Assembly: GCF_017377655.1 (NCBI RefSeq)
Contig: NZ_JAFREL010000023.1
Span: forward strand, 42,422 to 106,421
Length of the DNA: 64,000 nucleotides
From: Candidatus Enterococcus ferrettii
GTDB lineage: Bacteria > Bacillota > Bacilli > Lactobacillales > Enterococcaceae
Direction of reading: 5' to 3'
Position numbers and translations under genes: made by a program. The notes under the pieces are model-generated. The model saw nothing but the letters and a program-made list of their open reading frames with translations, was not told the origin of the DNA and did no database searches. This document shows positions 47,013 through 56,697 of the stretch, in pieces; within the stretch, counting starts at the first letter, position 1, and every line of letters starts with the position of its first letter.

Positions 47013-48704
47013 ATGAACAACAAAGAGATCGTAGCACAGGCAGTTTATGAAGTGGTTAAGGAAGATTTATCCTTAGAGGATGTAGCACGTTTGCTAGAAA
47101 AACCTAAGTTAGCAGATCATGGGGATGTAGCTTTTCCAGCATTTTCATTAGCTAAAATTTATCGCAAAGCGCCTCAGCAAATCGCAGTGGATTTAGCAGA
47201 AAAAATCAATCCAGAACATTTTGAAAAGGTTGAGGTTGTCGGACCTTATTTAAACTTCTTTCTGAATAAGAAAGTTGTTTCTGCTAATGTACTAAAAGAA
47301 ATTATTGAAGCTGGCAGTCAATTTGGTGCCAGTACGATTGGCAATAATGGCAATGTAACGATTGATATGTCTTCACCCAACATTGCTAAGCCTATTTCAA
47401 TGGGCCACTTAAGATCAACAGTCATCGGAAATTCCATCAGTTTAATCTTAAGCAAGGTTGGTTATCAGCCAGTTAAAATTAATCACTTGGGCGACTGGGG
47501 CACGCAGTTTGGTAAACTAATTGTAGCCTATAAAAAATGGGGCTCTGAGGAAAAGGTAAAGGCTGAACCGATCAGCGAACTATTGCGTCTGTATGTACAA
47601 TTCCATGAAGAAGCCGAAAACGATGCAGCTTTGGAAGATGAAGCACGGGCCTGGTTTAAGCGGTTAGAACAAGACGATGCAGAAGCAGTCGAGCTGTGGG
47701 AATGGTTCCGCAGTGAATCGTTGAAAGAGTTCAACAAGATTTATGACATGCTGGAAGTCAGCTTTGATTCATATAACGGCGAAGCCTTTTACAATGACAA
47801 AATGGATGAAGTCGTGACGATGCTGGAAGAAAAGCATTTGCTGAAGGAAGATCAAGGGGCAGAAATTGTTGACTTAGAGGCTTACGATTTGAACCCAGCC
47901 TTGATTAAAAAATCAGATGGTGCCACCTTGTATATTACTCGGGATTTGGCAGCGGCGATTTATCGCAAACGGACTTACAATTTTGTGAAGTCATTATATG
48001 TGGTTGGAAATGAACAAAGTATTCACTTTAGACAATTAAAAGCAGTTCTAAAGGAAATGGGCTTTGAATGGTCTGACGACATGAAGCACATTCCATTTGG
48101 TTTAATCACCCAAGGAGGTAAAAAGCTTTCTACCCGTAAAGGCAAAATTATTTTACTAGAGGAAGTATTGAACGAAGCAACCGAATCAGCTTTAGCACAA
48201 ATCGTTGAGAAAAATCCGGATCTACCAAACAAAGAAGAAGTTGCTCGCCAAGTAGGTGTTGGTGCCGTTATTTTCCATGATTTAAAAAATGACCGCTTAA
48301 ACAACTTCGACTTTGAACTGGGAGAAGTGGTTCGATTTGAAGGGGAAACTGGACCTTATGTTCAATATACTCATGCAAGAGCGATGACTATTTTGAATAA
48401 AGCTGACTTTACCCCAAGTATAACAGGAACGTATGCCTTAAATGATGCGGACAGCTGGGAAATCATCAAGCTATTGCAAGCATTCCCTGATGCGGTTTCT
48501 CAAGCGGCAGAGCAATATGAACCTTCTGTTATTGCCAAGCATTCATTGAGATTGGCACAAGCGTTTAATAAATATTATGCGCATACTAAGATTTTAGTAG
48601 ATGATGAGCAAAAGGACGCTCGTTTAGCTTTAGTTCATGCAGTTACTACGATTCTTAAAGAAGATTTGCGCCTGCTAGGCGTTCACGCACCAAACAAAAT
48701 GTAA
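47013..48704 (+). CDS. argS: Arginyl-tRNA synthetase
   Basis: 563-residue class I synthetase. The HIGH-type motif is seen in [13 protein letters not shown], the KMSKS loop is degenerate (LSTRKG) as usual in ArgRS, and the C-terminal DALR anticodon domain is present. ATG 47013 has AAGGAGG 8 nt upstream; the open frame to 46992 is ignored. Confidence 0.96.
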   Translation: MNNKEIVAQAVYEVVKEDLSLEDVARLLEKPKLADHGDVAFPAFSLAKIYRKAPQQIAVDLAEKINPEHFEKVEVVGPYLNFFLNKKVVSANVLKEIIEAGSQFGASTIGNNGNVTIDMSSPNIAKPISMGHLRSTVIGNSISLILSKVGYQPVKINHLGDWGTQFGKLIVAYKKWGSEEKVKAEPISELLRLYVQFHEEAENDAALEDEARAWFKRLEQDDAEAVELWEWFRSESLKEFNKIYDMLEVSFDSYNGEAFYNDKMDEVVTMLEEKHLLKEDQGAEIVDLEAYDLNPALIKKSDGATLYITRDLAAAIYRKRTYNFVKSLYVVGNEQSIHFRQLKAVLKEMGFEWSDDMKHIPFGLITQGGKKLSTRKGKIILLEEVLNEATESALAQIVEKNPDLPNKEEVARQVGVGAVIFHDLKNDRLNNFDFELGEVVRFEGETGPYVQYTHARAMTILNKADFTPSITGTYALNDADSWEIIKLLQAFPDAVSQAAEQYEPSVIAKHSLRLAQAFNKYYAHTKILVDDEQKDARLALVHAVTTILKEDLRLLGVHAPNKM

Positions 48705-48708
48705 AACC

Positions 48709-48748
48709 TAAGGCCATCTCATTCAACTAAGAGATGGTCTTTTTTTTA
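48709..48748 (+). terminator. Terminator of argS
   Basis: 10-bp stem AGGCCATCTC/GAGATGGTCT, 10-nt loop, long T tract. Confidence 0.85.
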
Positions 48749-48769
48749 AAACGATGAGGAGGAAGCCGC

Positions 48770-49717
48770 ATGAAATTAATTTTGGATTTAGACACGGGAA
48801 TTGATGATGCTTTAGCTTTAACTTATGCATTAGGCCATCCAGAAGCAGAAGTGATTGGTGTAACTACGACCTTTGGCAATGAAACCCTTGAACAAGCAAC
48901 GGCAAATACCTTGGATTTATTGTCACTTTTGAAACAGGAGGATATTCCAGTTTTTGAAGGAGCGGTTTTTCCTTGGGGAACGGCCGATTATCAGACGACG
49001 GATGATTTGCATCGGGTACATGGCTTCAATGGGATCGGAAATGTTTCACTTCCTAAAAGCAAGCGGACCAGCGAATCAGAATCTGCTGTGGACTTCTTTC
49101 TGCGTGCAGCGGAAACCTATGGGAATGAGTTGAAAATCGTGACTGCTGGGCCCGTAACTAATTTAGCCGAAGCGATTAAAAAGGATGCCGAAGTCATGAA
49201 CAAAGTAGGACGGATTGTTATAATGGCCGGAGCCTTAACTATTCCGGGGAACCTTAGTCCATTTGCTGAAGCGAATATTTATAATGATCCTTTGGCGGCA
49301 GAATTTGTTTTTACAAGTGGAGCTTCCTTTACGATGGTGGGTTTGGACGTGACACTTCAAACCATGATTACGCAAAAGGATATGGAATATTGGACTACTA
49401 TTCAGACTGAGGCAGCTCAAGATATTACTGAAATGACGACTTACTATTATACGAATGAGTACGGTGGGGGAGAGTTCGGCGGAGCACTGCATGATCCTTT
49501 AGCGGTAGAGGTTGCTTTAAATCCAGAAATACTGACTGAGACTTTAGCAATCAATCTAACCGTTGAGACTACCGGTCCTTCAATAGGCAGAACCATCGGA
49601 GAGCTGGCTCGTTTGAACCAGCCGTTAAAGACAGCGGTCGTCGGCTTATCAGTGGATAGCTCTCAATTTTTGGAACGGTTTTTCACAGTTACAAGTCAGA
49701 TTTTAGCAAATAATTAA
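48770..49717 (+). CDS. Nucleoside hydrolase (second of two)
   Basis: 315-residue IunH-family enzyme with DLDTGIDDALALTYA (residues 5-19), i.e. Thr in place of the usual Pro of DPGIDD, and the PFAEANIYNDPLAA metal site. It is clearly a distant paralogue of the gene at 44535. A GAGGAGG site precedes the ATG. It stands alone. Confidence 0.9.
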   Translation: MKLILDLDTGIDDALALTYALGHPEAEVIGVTTTFGNETLEQATANTLDLLSLLKQEDIPVFEGAVFPWGTADYQTTDDLHRVHGFNGIGNVSLPKSKRTSESESAVDFFLRAAETYGNELKIVTAGPVTNLAEAIKKDAEVMNKVGRIVIMAGALTIPGNLSPFAEANIYNDPLAAEFVFTSGASFTMVGLDVTLQTMITQKDMEYWTTIQTEAAQDITEMTTYYYTNEYGGGEFGGALHDPLAVEVALNPEILTETLAINLTVETTGPSIGRTIGELARLNQPLKTAVVGLSVDSSQFLERFFTVTSQILANN

Positions 49718-49737
49718 TTATTTATGATTCATCAGCA

Positions 49738-49814
49738 AAAGCAATCGAGAAGTGCAAAACTCGCAAAAAGACCGAACTTTTTGAGGGTGGCGGAACTTTT
49801 CGATTGCTTTTTTT
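49738..49814 (+). terminator. Long two-part hairpin terminator
   Basis: Outer stem of 16 bp (49738-49753 with 49795-49810, one G-U pair) and an inner stem CTC..AAAAAG/CTTTTTGAG, then T's. Much larger than the other terminators here. Confidence 0.75.
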
Positions 49815-49997
49815 CTAGGACTTTCTAAAAATTAAATAAAATGAACTTCCCATTTGGTTAGTGCAATGAGTAAATAAGGTGAGGAGTACTTAGTGAAATA
49901 AATCATTTGTTGCAGGCTGCTCTGACAGGGTTTTCAATTTTTTCTTTAGAAAGAAATGAGCCATTTTGCAAGTTTAGAAAAGGGAAAAGGCAGGCAG

Positions 49998-50033
49998 TTG
50001 CACTTATCAAAGTGCAACAGGTTTGTATTGCAC
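49998..50033 (+). promoter_or_regulatory. Candidate operator of the PRD-regulated operon
   Basis: Perfect inverted repeat TTGCAC-N8-GTGCAA (49998-50017) and a third half-site TTGCAC at 50028-50033, about 50 nt before the regulator gene; another GTGCAA lies at 49861. The remainder of the 364-nt gap holds the preceding terminator and A/T-rich DNA with no clear promoter. Confidence 0.5.
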
Positions 50034-50081
50034 GATAGTAAGGATGAACTTATAGTTACACATGTAAGGAGCTAAAGCAGG

Positions 50082-51920
50082 ATGCAATTATCAAAAAGAG
50101 AAATTAAAGTTTTATTACGGCTGTTGGAAAATGAAGATAGTTTAACGACAAAAGAACTAGCCGAACATTTTCAAGTAAGCGTGCGCACAATTAAATATGA
50201 CTTGGATAATATTCGACTGTGGCTGAATGATCGCGAAATTATACTTCATGCTCAACGAAGTAAAGGACTCTGGTTTGAATTAACCAAAACGCAGCGTTTA
50301 ACTTTAAAAAATGAGTTATTAGAAGAGGAACGCTTTGACATTTTTCCTGATCAGAAATTGCGTGTTGAACAAATTGTTCTTAGGCTGTTGTTTACTGAAG
50401 AGGCGACAACAACCAATCAGCTAGCCAATTGGTTAGGTGTTTCGAAAAACACCATTATTACTGATTTAGAAAAGGTCGAGCTGTTTATCGCTTCGTACCA
50501 ACTAAAGTTAAAGCGACAAAGCGGACAAGGACTGTGGCTAAATGGATCGGAGGAAGCTTGTCGTTCATTGATGGATTATCTTTTGCATCACAACCTTACA
50601 GAATACGATATCTATCAGATTATGAATCGACTGACAAACCACGATCAGCCTAAGCAGCCTATTCACATTGGCAAAGGCTTACCGTTTTATGAAGTCTATC
50701 AGGTAATTGTTGAGCAAACCTCGCAACTGTTGGATCCGATGGTTACTAACGAATTTGATTATGCTGAATTGTTAGCGATTACCTTTAGGGTAGCCATTTC
50801 AGTTTGTCGTTTGCAGATGAACCATGCAATTGGTGCTTTTGTGGTGATGGGAAATGTCCCAGAATTATTGAAGAATCAGGATATACCTATGATGCTGATG
50901 CAGGCAGTGTTTAGTGTCTACGATCTGCCGCTGTTTAAGGATGAATATGAGTATATTTGCAGCGACCGTGCCAAGGGAAACGATCAAGAGGATATTCTGA
51001 AGCTGACCATTCAGCTGGTTCGACACATATCTGAAGAGTTAAACGTATCCTTCAGTGATGATGCTCAGCTGGTCACCAACTTGTTTGCTCATTTATCTCT
51101 GCGCTTAGGGAAAAGACATCTTTACCCCAATGAGTACAATCCCTTTGTTGAAGACATCAAGTCACTACATCCGCAACTTTTTACCGCAATTGGAAAGGCG
51201 TGTGAGCAGATGCCAGCCACGAAACAGCTGGTTAACGACTCTTTCATTGCCTATATTGCCCTGCACTTCTTAGTTTACTTTGAAAAAGAGAAATTTGAAA
51301 AAGGGGTTGCCCGAGTCGTTTACGTCTGTTCAACAGGTTTAGGAGTCACCAATTTGATCCAACAAAAAATGGAAGAGGAAATTCCCAATGTAGAAATTGT
51401 TTGTTTCGCTTCCGTGTTGAATGCAGCTAACGTTATCAAAACCTACAAGCCTGATCTGGTTATCAGCATTTTCCCAATGGAGGACTTGAACTGTCCGACA
51501 ATTAAGGTGAATGCCATTCCTTCAAAAGAGGATATCCAGAACATCAAACGCTTTACGCGACAAACTTTAGGGGATAAACGTTCGCTTTTACCCCCGATTT
51601 CCCGTATTCCTGAGTTAAGCTCGGAGGAATTATCGCGAGAGGTAATACTAAAAGGGTACGTCATTTACGAGGGGCTGAAAAAAATCTCCGGCAATCTGCT
51701 AAAGCGTGAGACCGAAGAAGCCTTTTTATTGCATGTTTTTCTGATGGTTCACCGAATCATGTTTAAGCATCAGTATCAATTAGAGGGCAATGTAAATCCC
51801 GATATTCTTTCATTGAATCAAACCTTATTTAAACAAGCGGAGCAATTATTTTCCGAAAATGATTTAGCCGTAAATGAGGCAGAATTAACTGCACTGTTTA
51901 ATTATGTCGACAACAGGTAG
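50082..51920 (+). CDS. PRD/EIIB-domain transcriptional regulator
   Basis: 612-residue BglG/MtlR-type regulator. Two N-terminal helix-turn-helix units (about 1-60, SLTTKELAEHFQVSVRTIKYD, and about 95-150) are followed by two PRD domains (about 190-400, with candidate phospho-His in IALHFLVYFEK), an EIIB-like domain (about 408-490) with the phosphorylatable Cys416 in YVCSTGLGVTN, and a C-terminal PRD-like helical region (LMVHRIMF). It lacks the AAA domain of LevR/DgaR and an EIIA domain. It should sense PTS phosphorylation and control the genes after it. Confidence 0.85.
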   Translation: MQLSKREIKVLLRLLENEDSLTTKELAEHFQVSVRTIKYDLDNIRLWLNDREIILHAQRSKGLWFELTKTQRLTLKNELLEEERFDIFPDQKLRVEQIVLRLLFTEEATTTNQLANWLGVSKNTIITDLEKVELFIASYQLKLKRQSGQGLWLNGSEEACRSLMDYLLHHNLTEYDIYQIMNRLTNHDQPKQPIHIGKGLPFYEVYQVIVEQTSQLLDPMVTNEFDYAELLAITFRVAISVCRLQMNHAIGAFVVMGNVPELLKNQDIPMMLMQAVFSVYDLPLFKDEYEYICSDRAKGNDQEDILKLTIQLVRHISEELNVSFSDDAQLVTNLFAHLSLRLGKRHLYPNEYNPFVEDIKSLHPQLFTAIGKACEQMPATKQLVNDSFIAYIALHFLVYFEKEKFEKGVARVVYVCSTGLGVTNLIQQKMEEEIPNVEIVCFASVLNAANVIKTYKPDLVISIFPMEDLNCPTIKVNAIPSKEDIQNIKRFTRQTLGDKRSLLPPISRIPELSSEELSREVILKGYVIYEGLKKISGNLLKRETEEAFLLHVFLMVHRIMFKHQYQLEGNVNPDILSLNQTLFKQAEQLFSENDLAVNEAELTALFNYVDNR

Positions 51921-51934
51921 AAAGGAGGACCGAA

Positions 51935-52282
51935 ATGCAATTAACTGAAGAAAGCCAAAAAATTCTGCAAAGCAATCCTTATAAAGAGGAGCTGCAGGAG
52001 GTTGTTGACTATACTGCACAATTGTTGCAAGAAAAAATGATACGCCCGACGGATCTTCAATGGACCATTTTAATTAATCATTTAAGTGAGATGGTCATCC
52101 GTGAAAAGGAAAACCGGACAATTTTAGAAGTTGATCCAGCAATGTTTTCAGAAGTATCGGATGAAGCGCTGCTGATTTCTCAGTTAGTCGTTGATAAAGT
52201 TGGTCAACTGCCAAAAGATGAAACCTATGTATTATCCATTCACTTTGAAAGTGCAAAACAAAACGAGGAGGAAACAAAATGA
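51935..52282 (+). CDS. Small PRD-domain protein
   Basis: 115-residue protein that appears to be a single free PRD-like domain: WTILINHLSEMVIREKE contains one candidate His, and YVLSIHFESAK ends in the IHFE-type motif of PRDs. A strong AAAGGAGG site precedes it, and it overlaps the SFCGS gene by 4 nt. It could be a soluble phosphoryl acceptor or partner of the regulator; the function is inferred from fold and position. Confidence 0.7.
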   Translation: MQLTEESQKILQSNPYKEELQEVVDYTAQLLQEKMIRPTDLQWTILINHLSEMVIREKENRTILEVDPAMFSEVSDEALLISQLVVDKVGQLPKDETYVLSIHFESAKQNEEETK

Positions 52283-52635
52283 TTACAGTAGTTATCGCAG
52301 ATCGATTAGGTAAAGGACAGAATGTAGCAAAAGGAGTAGAGGCAGCTGGCGGAAGAGCAGTTGTTGTTCCAGGTATGGGTGCGGATATGCGTTTAGGCGA
52401 TGTAATGCAACAGGAAAATGCGGATATGGGCATTTCGTTTTGCGGAAGTGGCGGCGCGGGAGCACTAACCGCAGCTACTAAATATGGATATTCAGAACGC
52501 CACGGTATGCGCTCAGTTGAAGAAGGCGTAACCGCTATTCAAGATGGAAATACAGTCTTAGGGTTTGGTTTTATGGACCAAGAAGAATTAGGCAAACGTT
52601 TGACGGAAGCCTACATAAAAAAATACGGAGAATAA
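52279..52635 (+). CDS. Glycine-rich SFCGS family protein
   Basis: 118-residue soluble protein. It is named from its conserved motif SFCGSGGAGALTAA (about residues 54-67), with one prominent Cys. The N-terminal strand ITVVIADRLGKGQNVAKG and the VVVPGMGADMRLGDV loop suggest a small alpha/beta fold. It always seems to sit with DUF4312, DUF4311 and DUF4310 (family knowledge). The Cys in a glycine-rich loop resembles a phosphoacceptor site such as that of EIIB proteins; this is only an inference. Confidence 0.85.
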   Translation: MITVVIADRLGKGQNVAKGVEAAGGRAVVVPGMGADMRLGDVMQQENADMGISFCGSGGAGALTAATKYGYSERHGMRSVEEGVTAIQDGNTVLGFGFMDQEELGKRLTEAYIKKYGE

Positions 52636-52650
52636 AAAGGAGCAGGTACA

Positions 52651-53004
52651 GTGAACACGACAGAGAAAAAACAACAAATAATTACCGTTAACGGACGAGG
52701 AGAAACGAAAGCAGCGGCCTTTTCAGATGCCTTAAATCAAGTACAAAAGCAAGTGCTCAAAGGAACCTCAGACGTGATTTTGCGAATTGAGCCTAAGTCG
52801 GTCACTGTACTTTCTGCTGAAGAACAAAAATATACGGAGCGCTTCTTGTTTTTCTTCTTCCCGCGGGAACGAGTGAATTACAGCGTTAAGCTGGATGTCG
52901 AAGTGGAGCTGTTGATGATTGACATGGCATCAGTTCCTTTTGAGTCAGTAGCACAAGCAGCGCCAGATGCCGTAAATGTACCATTTTTATCAAAAAAAGT
53001 GTAA
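52651..53004 (+). CDS. DUF4312 family protein
   Basis: 117-residue soluble protein of unknown function. It starts at GTG 52651 behind AAGGAG. Visible are an N-terminal strand-helix unit (QQIITVNGRGETKAAAFSDAL), a central strand VILRIEPKSVTVL and a short aromatic/basic motif FLFFFFPRERVNYSV. It is always found between the SFCGS protein and DUF4311 and is probably a cytoplasmic subunit of the same complex. Confidence 0.85.
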   Translation: MNTTEKKQQIITVNGRGETKAAAFSDALNQVQKQVLKGTSDVILRIEPKSVTVLSAEEQKYTERFLFFFFPRERVNYSVKLDVEVELLMIDMASVPFESVAQAAPDAVNVPFLSKKV

Positions 53005-53018
53005 GAGGGTGAGACAAA

Positions 53019-53798
53019 GTGGAATTTGTAATTATTTTATTGAAATCATTGATTATCGGCGGTTTGTTAGGCTTCGCCGCGGGTGCGGGAGCAGCAAGAA
53101 TGTTTCATGCTCCAAGTACTCAGGGGCTAGGGGCTTTTCGAACATTGGGGGAAATGAACGCTTGTGAAGGCGATCCAGCTTCCCACTTTTCTTTCGGTCT
53201 AGGATTTTTCTTCAATGCTTGGGCATCAGCAGTAGGTGCCGGCGCGTTCACACAGGATGTTACTCACCGGGTTATTCCTAACTGGGCAACAGCCGCATTG
53301 TTGGTTAAAAACAAAAATGTCGAAGAAACTATGCATAATCCCAAGAAAATGGGGATTTCTGGTGCTTTAATCGGAATGGTGCTGGTTGCTTTCCTAAATA
53401 CGACTGCAGCAGCGATTCCCGAAGCTTTGCAAGTAACAGCGGTTGCCGTATTAGTGCCAGCGGCTACAACGTTGATCAATATTGTTATGCCAGTTCTATT
53501 CTGGTTGGCAGCGATTGATGCAGGTAAACGTTCTGGTTTTTGGGGAACTTTATTCGGTGCATTTGCTCAGATGATTATGGGTAACGCGGTTCCAGGTGTG
53601 GTACTAGGGATTTTAGTTGGTAAGGGCGTTGACGAACAAGGCTGGACTAAGATCACTAAGATTATCCTGACAGCAGCGATCTTGTTGTTTGTATTTAGTG
53701 GTTTCTTCCGCGGCTTCGATTTGCAAATGCTGGAAAGCTTCCGCTTGGATGCACCAAACTGGTTAAACAACTTACATGATGTCTTTACGGTAGAATAG
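53019..53798 (+). CDS. DUF4311 family membrane protein
   Basis: 259-residue integral membrane protein with about six to seven hydrophobic segments, many Gly/Ala. A conserved polar loop TLGEMNACEGDPASHFSFG (about residues 42-60) with Glu, Cys, Asp and His lies between the first two helices and could form the substrate site. It starts at GTG 53019 behind an AGAGGGTGAG site. It is probably one of two channel subunits together with DUF4310. Confidence 0.85.
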   Translation: MEFVIILLKSLIIGGLLGFAAGAGAARMFHAPSTQGLGAFRTLGEMNACEGDPASHFSFGLGFFFNAWASAVGAGAFTQDVTHRVIPNWATAALLVKNKNVEETMHNPKKMGISGALIGMVLVAFLNTTAAAIPEALQVTAVAVLVPAATTLINIVMPVLFWLAAIDAGKRSGFWGTLFGAFAQMIMGNAVPGVVLGILVGKGVDEQGWTKITKIILTAAILLFVFSGFFRGFDLQMLESFRLDAPNWLNNLHDVFTVE

Positions 53799-53812
53799 GG
53801 GGCTTTTAAATA

Positions 53813-54484
53813 ATGGAATTTACAGGACTAACAGAAGAACAGAAAAAGAAAAGTTTTTGGTTTGGTGATTGGGCCTTTCCAATTTTAGTAGGGCTAATGT
53901 CCTCCGCTGTATTTACAGGGACTCATATGTATGTTGAGTATGGGGTTGGTGCGTTTAACGAAGTGTCAATTGTTGCGATGCTGAAAGCCGGTTTAGATGG
54001 CGGCTCTTATGGAGCGGCAGCTGCCTTTGGTGCAAGCTTCCTGTTTGCCAGAATTTTAGAAGGATCGCTGGTGGGAATTTTGGATTTAGGTGGTTCAATT
54101 CTGACAGGTTTAGGGATTGGTATTCCAGCTATTTTCTTATCAATGGGAATTGATGCGCCGATTAAAAGCTTCCCGTTAGCACTATTAACGGGTGCAGCGC
54201 TGGGCTTAGCAGTAGGCGGGATCATCATTTTGATTCGGAAATTTACGATTAATCAGTCTAATTCAACCTTTGGTGCAGATATTATGATGGGTGCTGGTAA
54301 CCAGTCTGGCCGTTTCTTAGGACCACTGATCATTTTGAGTGCAGCTTCAGCTTCTATTCCAATCGGGATTGGTTCCACGATTGGGGCAATTATTTTTTAC
54401 AAATGGAAAAAACCGATTGCTGGTGGCGCAATTTTAGGCGCAATGATTTTAGGGGCGTTATTCCCAGTAACCTTGGAACAATAG
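53813..54484 (+). CDS. DUF4310 family membrane protein
   Basis: 223-residue membrane protein with about six hydrophobic segments and a charged N terminus (LTEEQKKKSFWFGDW). Glycine-rich helix pairs (GGSYGAAAAFGASFLF; GGSILTGLGIGIPAIF) and the loop MMGAGNQSGRFLGP are its landmarks. The ribosome binding site is GGGGG only. With DUF4311 it forms the inferred membrane part of the system. Confidence 0.85.
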   Translation: MEFTGLTEEQKKKSFWFGDWAFPILVGLMSSAVFTGTHMYVEYGVGAFNEVSIVAMLKAGLDGGSYGAAAAFGASFLFARILEGSLVGILDLGGSILTGLGIGIPAIFLSMGIDAPIKSFPLALLTGAALGLAVGGIIILIRKFTINQSNSTFGADIMMGAGNQSGRFLGPLIILSAASASIPIGIGSTIGAIIFYKWKKPIAGGAILGAMILGALFPVTLEQ

Positions 54485-54500
54485 GAAAAGAGGAAGATCA

Positions 54501-55610
54501 ATGTCGGAGACAGTATTAAAAAATGGCCGCTTGATTACAGGTGAACCTTGCGAAGTTGTTTTTGCAGAGGGCAAGATAGTTGAGGTTGCAGAAACTATTG
54601 AGACAAATGGACGAGAAGTAATTGACTTAAATGGAAAGTATTTCTCAGCCGGCTGGATTGACAGTCATGTTCATTGCTATCAAGAAATGAATTTGTATTA
54701 CGACTATCCAGATCAAATCGGCGTTGAAAAAGGCGTAACGACAGTTATTGATGCCGGAACAACCGGTGCTGAAAATATTGCTCGTTTTTATGAATTGGCG
54801 AAAGAAGCGAAGACTAATGTTTATGGCTTGTTGAATATTTCGAAGTTTGGAATCGTTGAGCAGGATGAGCTGGCTGATTTGTCGAAGGTTCAAGCAGATT
54901 TAGTGAAACAGGTGTTAGCGGAGCTGCCAGAGTTCATTATTGGAATTAAGGCACGTATGAGCAAGACAGTTATTGGTGATAACGGGATTACACCGTTGAA
55001 ATTGGCTAAAGAAATTCAAGCTGAGAACCAACAGCTGCCTTTGATGGTTCACATTGGCTCGGCGCCGCCTGAATTGGATGAAATTCTGGATGTTATGAGC
55101 AAAGGAGATATTCTTACTCATTGTTTCAATGGCAAGCCTAACGGTATAATGGACCAATCAACTGGAAAAATTAAAGAGTTTGTTTGGCAAGCGTATCGTG
55201 ATGGCATCTTGTTTGACATTGGTCACGGCACTGATAGCTTCAATTTCACGGTTGCTGAAACAGCCTTTAAGGCGAACATGCTGGCTAATACTATCAGTAC
55301 CGATATTTATATTCGTAATCGAACAAATGGTCCGGTTTTCGACTTGGCAACGACCTTGGAAAAACTGCATGCAGTGGGTTATTCTTGGCCGCTGATTATT
55401 GAAAAAATCACTTCGGCTGCGGCTGATCAGTATCATCTATCCCAAAAGGGAAGAATTGAGGCGGGGGCCGATGCAGATTTTACTATCTTTAAGCTGATTG
55501 ATGAAGAAAAGGAATTAGTGGATTCGAATGGTGATCTTCGTCAGGCAAAACAACAGATTATTCCAGTACAGACAATTATTGGAGGTGTAAGCTATGACAA
55601 TCAGCTATGA
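54501..55610 (+). CDS. Amidohydrolase/deacetylase family metallohydrolase
   Basis: 369-residue TIM-barrel amidohydrolase. Metal ligands: DSHVHCY (HxH), GIKARMSK (Lys probably carbamylated), MVHIGS and LTHCFNGK (two His), and NTISTDIY (Asp). The binuclear-centre layout fits D-aminoacylase/dihydroorotase-like enzymes; E. faecalis has a similar protein in a similar operon. It probably removes an acyl or carbamoyl group from the imported compound before the lyase acts. It overlaps the lyase gene by 17 nt. Confidence 0.87.
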   Translation: MSETVLKNGRLITGEPCEVVFAEGKIVEVAETIETNGREVIDLNGKYFSAGWIDSHVHCYQEMNLYYDYPDQIGVEKGVTTVIDAGTTGAENIARFYELAKEAKTNVYGLLNISKFGIVEQDELADLSKVQADLVKQVLAELPEFIIGIKARMSKTVIGDNGITPLKLAKEIQAENQQLPLMVHIGSAPPELDEILDVMSKGDILTHCFNGKPNGIMDQSTGKIKEFVWQAYRDGILFDIGHGTDSFNFTVAETAFKANMLANTISTDIYIRNRTNGPVFDLATTLEKLHAVGYSWPLIIEKITSAAADQYHLSQKGRIEAGADADFTIFKLIDEEKELVDSNGDLRQAKQQIIPVQTIIGGVSYDNQL

Positions 55611-56694
55611 CAAGTTTGACTTGAAGCAAGTAATTAATGCTTCTGGTCGAATGACGATTCTTGGGGTATCAAAGGTCTCGGAATCGGTGATGGCAGCCCA
55701 ACGTTTTGGAGGAGAACACTTTTTTGAAATGAGCGAGCTGGCCGTACAAACCGGCAAATACCTGGCTAATTTACTGAAGGTAGAAGACACTCAGATCGTT
55801 TCCTCTGCTTCTGCAGGAATTGCTCAATCGGTAGCCGCGATTATTGGCAAAGGAGATATGTATCATGTGTATCATCCTTACACGAATCGTCTGAAAAAAA
55901 GAGAAATTGTCCTACCGAAAGGGCACAATGTAGATTATGGAACACCAGTTGAAACGATGGTTGATTTAGGTGGTGGCCAGCTGATCGAAGCGGGTTATGC
56001 CAATATGTGTGCACCTGAACACATTGAAATGATGATCACTGACAATACGGCGGCGGTTCTTTACATCAAGAGCCATCACACTGTTCAAAAAAGTATGTTA
56101 ACGGTGAAAGAAGCAGCCGAGGTCGCTCATCGGCACCAGCTTCCTTTGATTGTAGATGCGGCAGCTGAAGAAGATCTGTTTCAATATATTGAGGCGGGTG
56201 CTGATCTAGTTATTTACTCGGGAGCTAAAGCAATTGAAGGCCCTAGTGCCGGTTTAGTTATTGGGAAAAGTGAGTACGTTAAATGGGTTCGTTTGCAAAG
56301 TAAAGGAATCGGCCGAGCAATGAAAATCGGCAAGGATAATATCTTGGGCTTTACCCAAGCGGTGGAGGATTACTTGACTAACGGTAGTGAATCAGGTGAT
56401 TCCATGAAAGAACGTTTAGCGCCATTTGTTGAGGCGGTTAATCAGCTTGCTGGTTTACAGACAACTGTGGTTCAAGACGGTGCCGGGCGCGACATCTACC
56501 GGGCCAGCCTGAAGGTCACTGGTAAAAAGACTGCTAAACAGGTGATTGAAGAATTAAAAGCAGCTGATCCGGCGATCTATACCCGAGAATATCAAGCCAA
56601 CAATGGAATTATTGAATTTGATATACGTTCAGTTAATCAAGCTGAAATGGATGCAATTGTCCAACGACTAAAAGAAATTATGGAAGAGGAATAA
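55594..56694 (+). CDS. DgaE-like PLP-dependent ammonia lyase
   Basis: 366-residue fold-type I PLP enzyme of the SelA/DgaE group. The Schiff-base lysine is expected at Lys212 in YSGAKAIEGPSAG, and DAAAEED (about 190) holds the Asp that binds the PLP nitrogen. DgaE of Salmonella eliminates ammonia from D-glucosaminate 6-phosphate to give 2-keto-3-deoxygluconate 6-phosphate. The adjacent KDGP aldolase supports this reaction. It is not a selenocysteine synthase: no selB, selD or tRNA(Sec) is nearby. Confidence 0.87.
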   Translation: MTISYDKFDLKQVINASGRMTILGVSKVSESVMAAQRFGGEHFFEMSELAVQTGKYLANLLKVEDTQIVSSASAGIAQSVAAIIGKGDMYHVYHPYTNRLKKREIVLPKGHNVDYGTPVETMVDLGGGQLIEAGYANMCAPEHIEMMITDNTAAVLYIKSHHTVQKSMLTVKEAAEVAHRHQLPLIVDAAAEEDLFQYIEAGADLVIYSGAKAIEGPSAGLVIGKSEYVKWVRLQSKGIGRAMKIGKDNILGFTQAVEDYLTNGSESGDSMKERLAPFVEAVNQLAGLQTTVVQDGAGRDIYRASLKVTGKKTAKQVIEELKAADPAIYTREYQANNGIIEFDIRSVNQAEMDAIVQRLKEIMEEE

Positions 56695-56697
56695 AAC

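Noticed and set aside
55594..56694. Selenocysteine synthase (SelA)
   Set aside because: The protein resembles SelA in fold, but there is no selB, selD or tRNA(Sec), and context with a KDGP aldolase fits DgaE.
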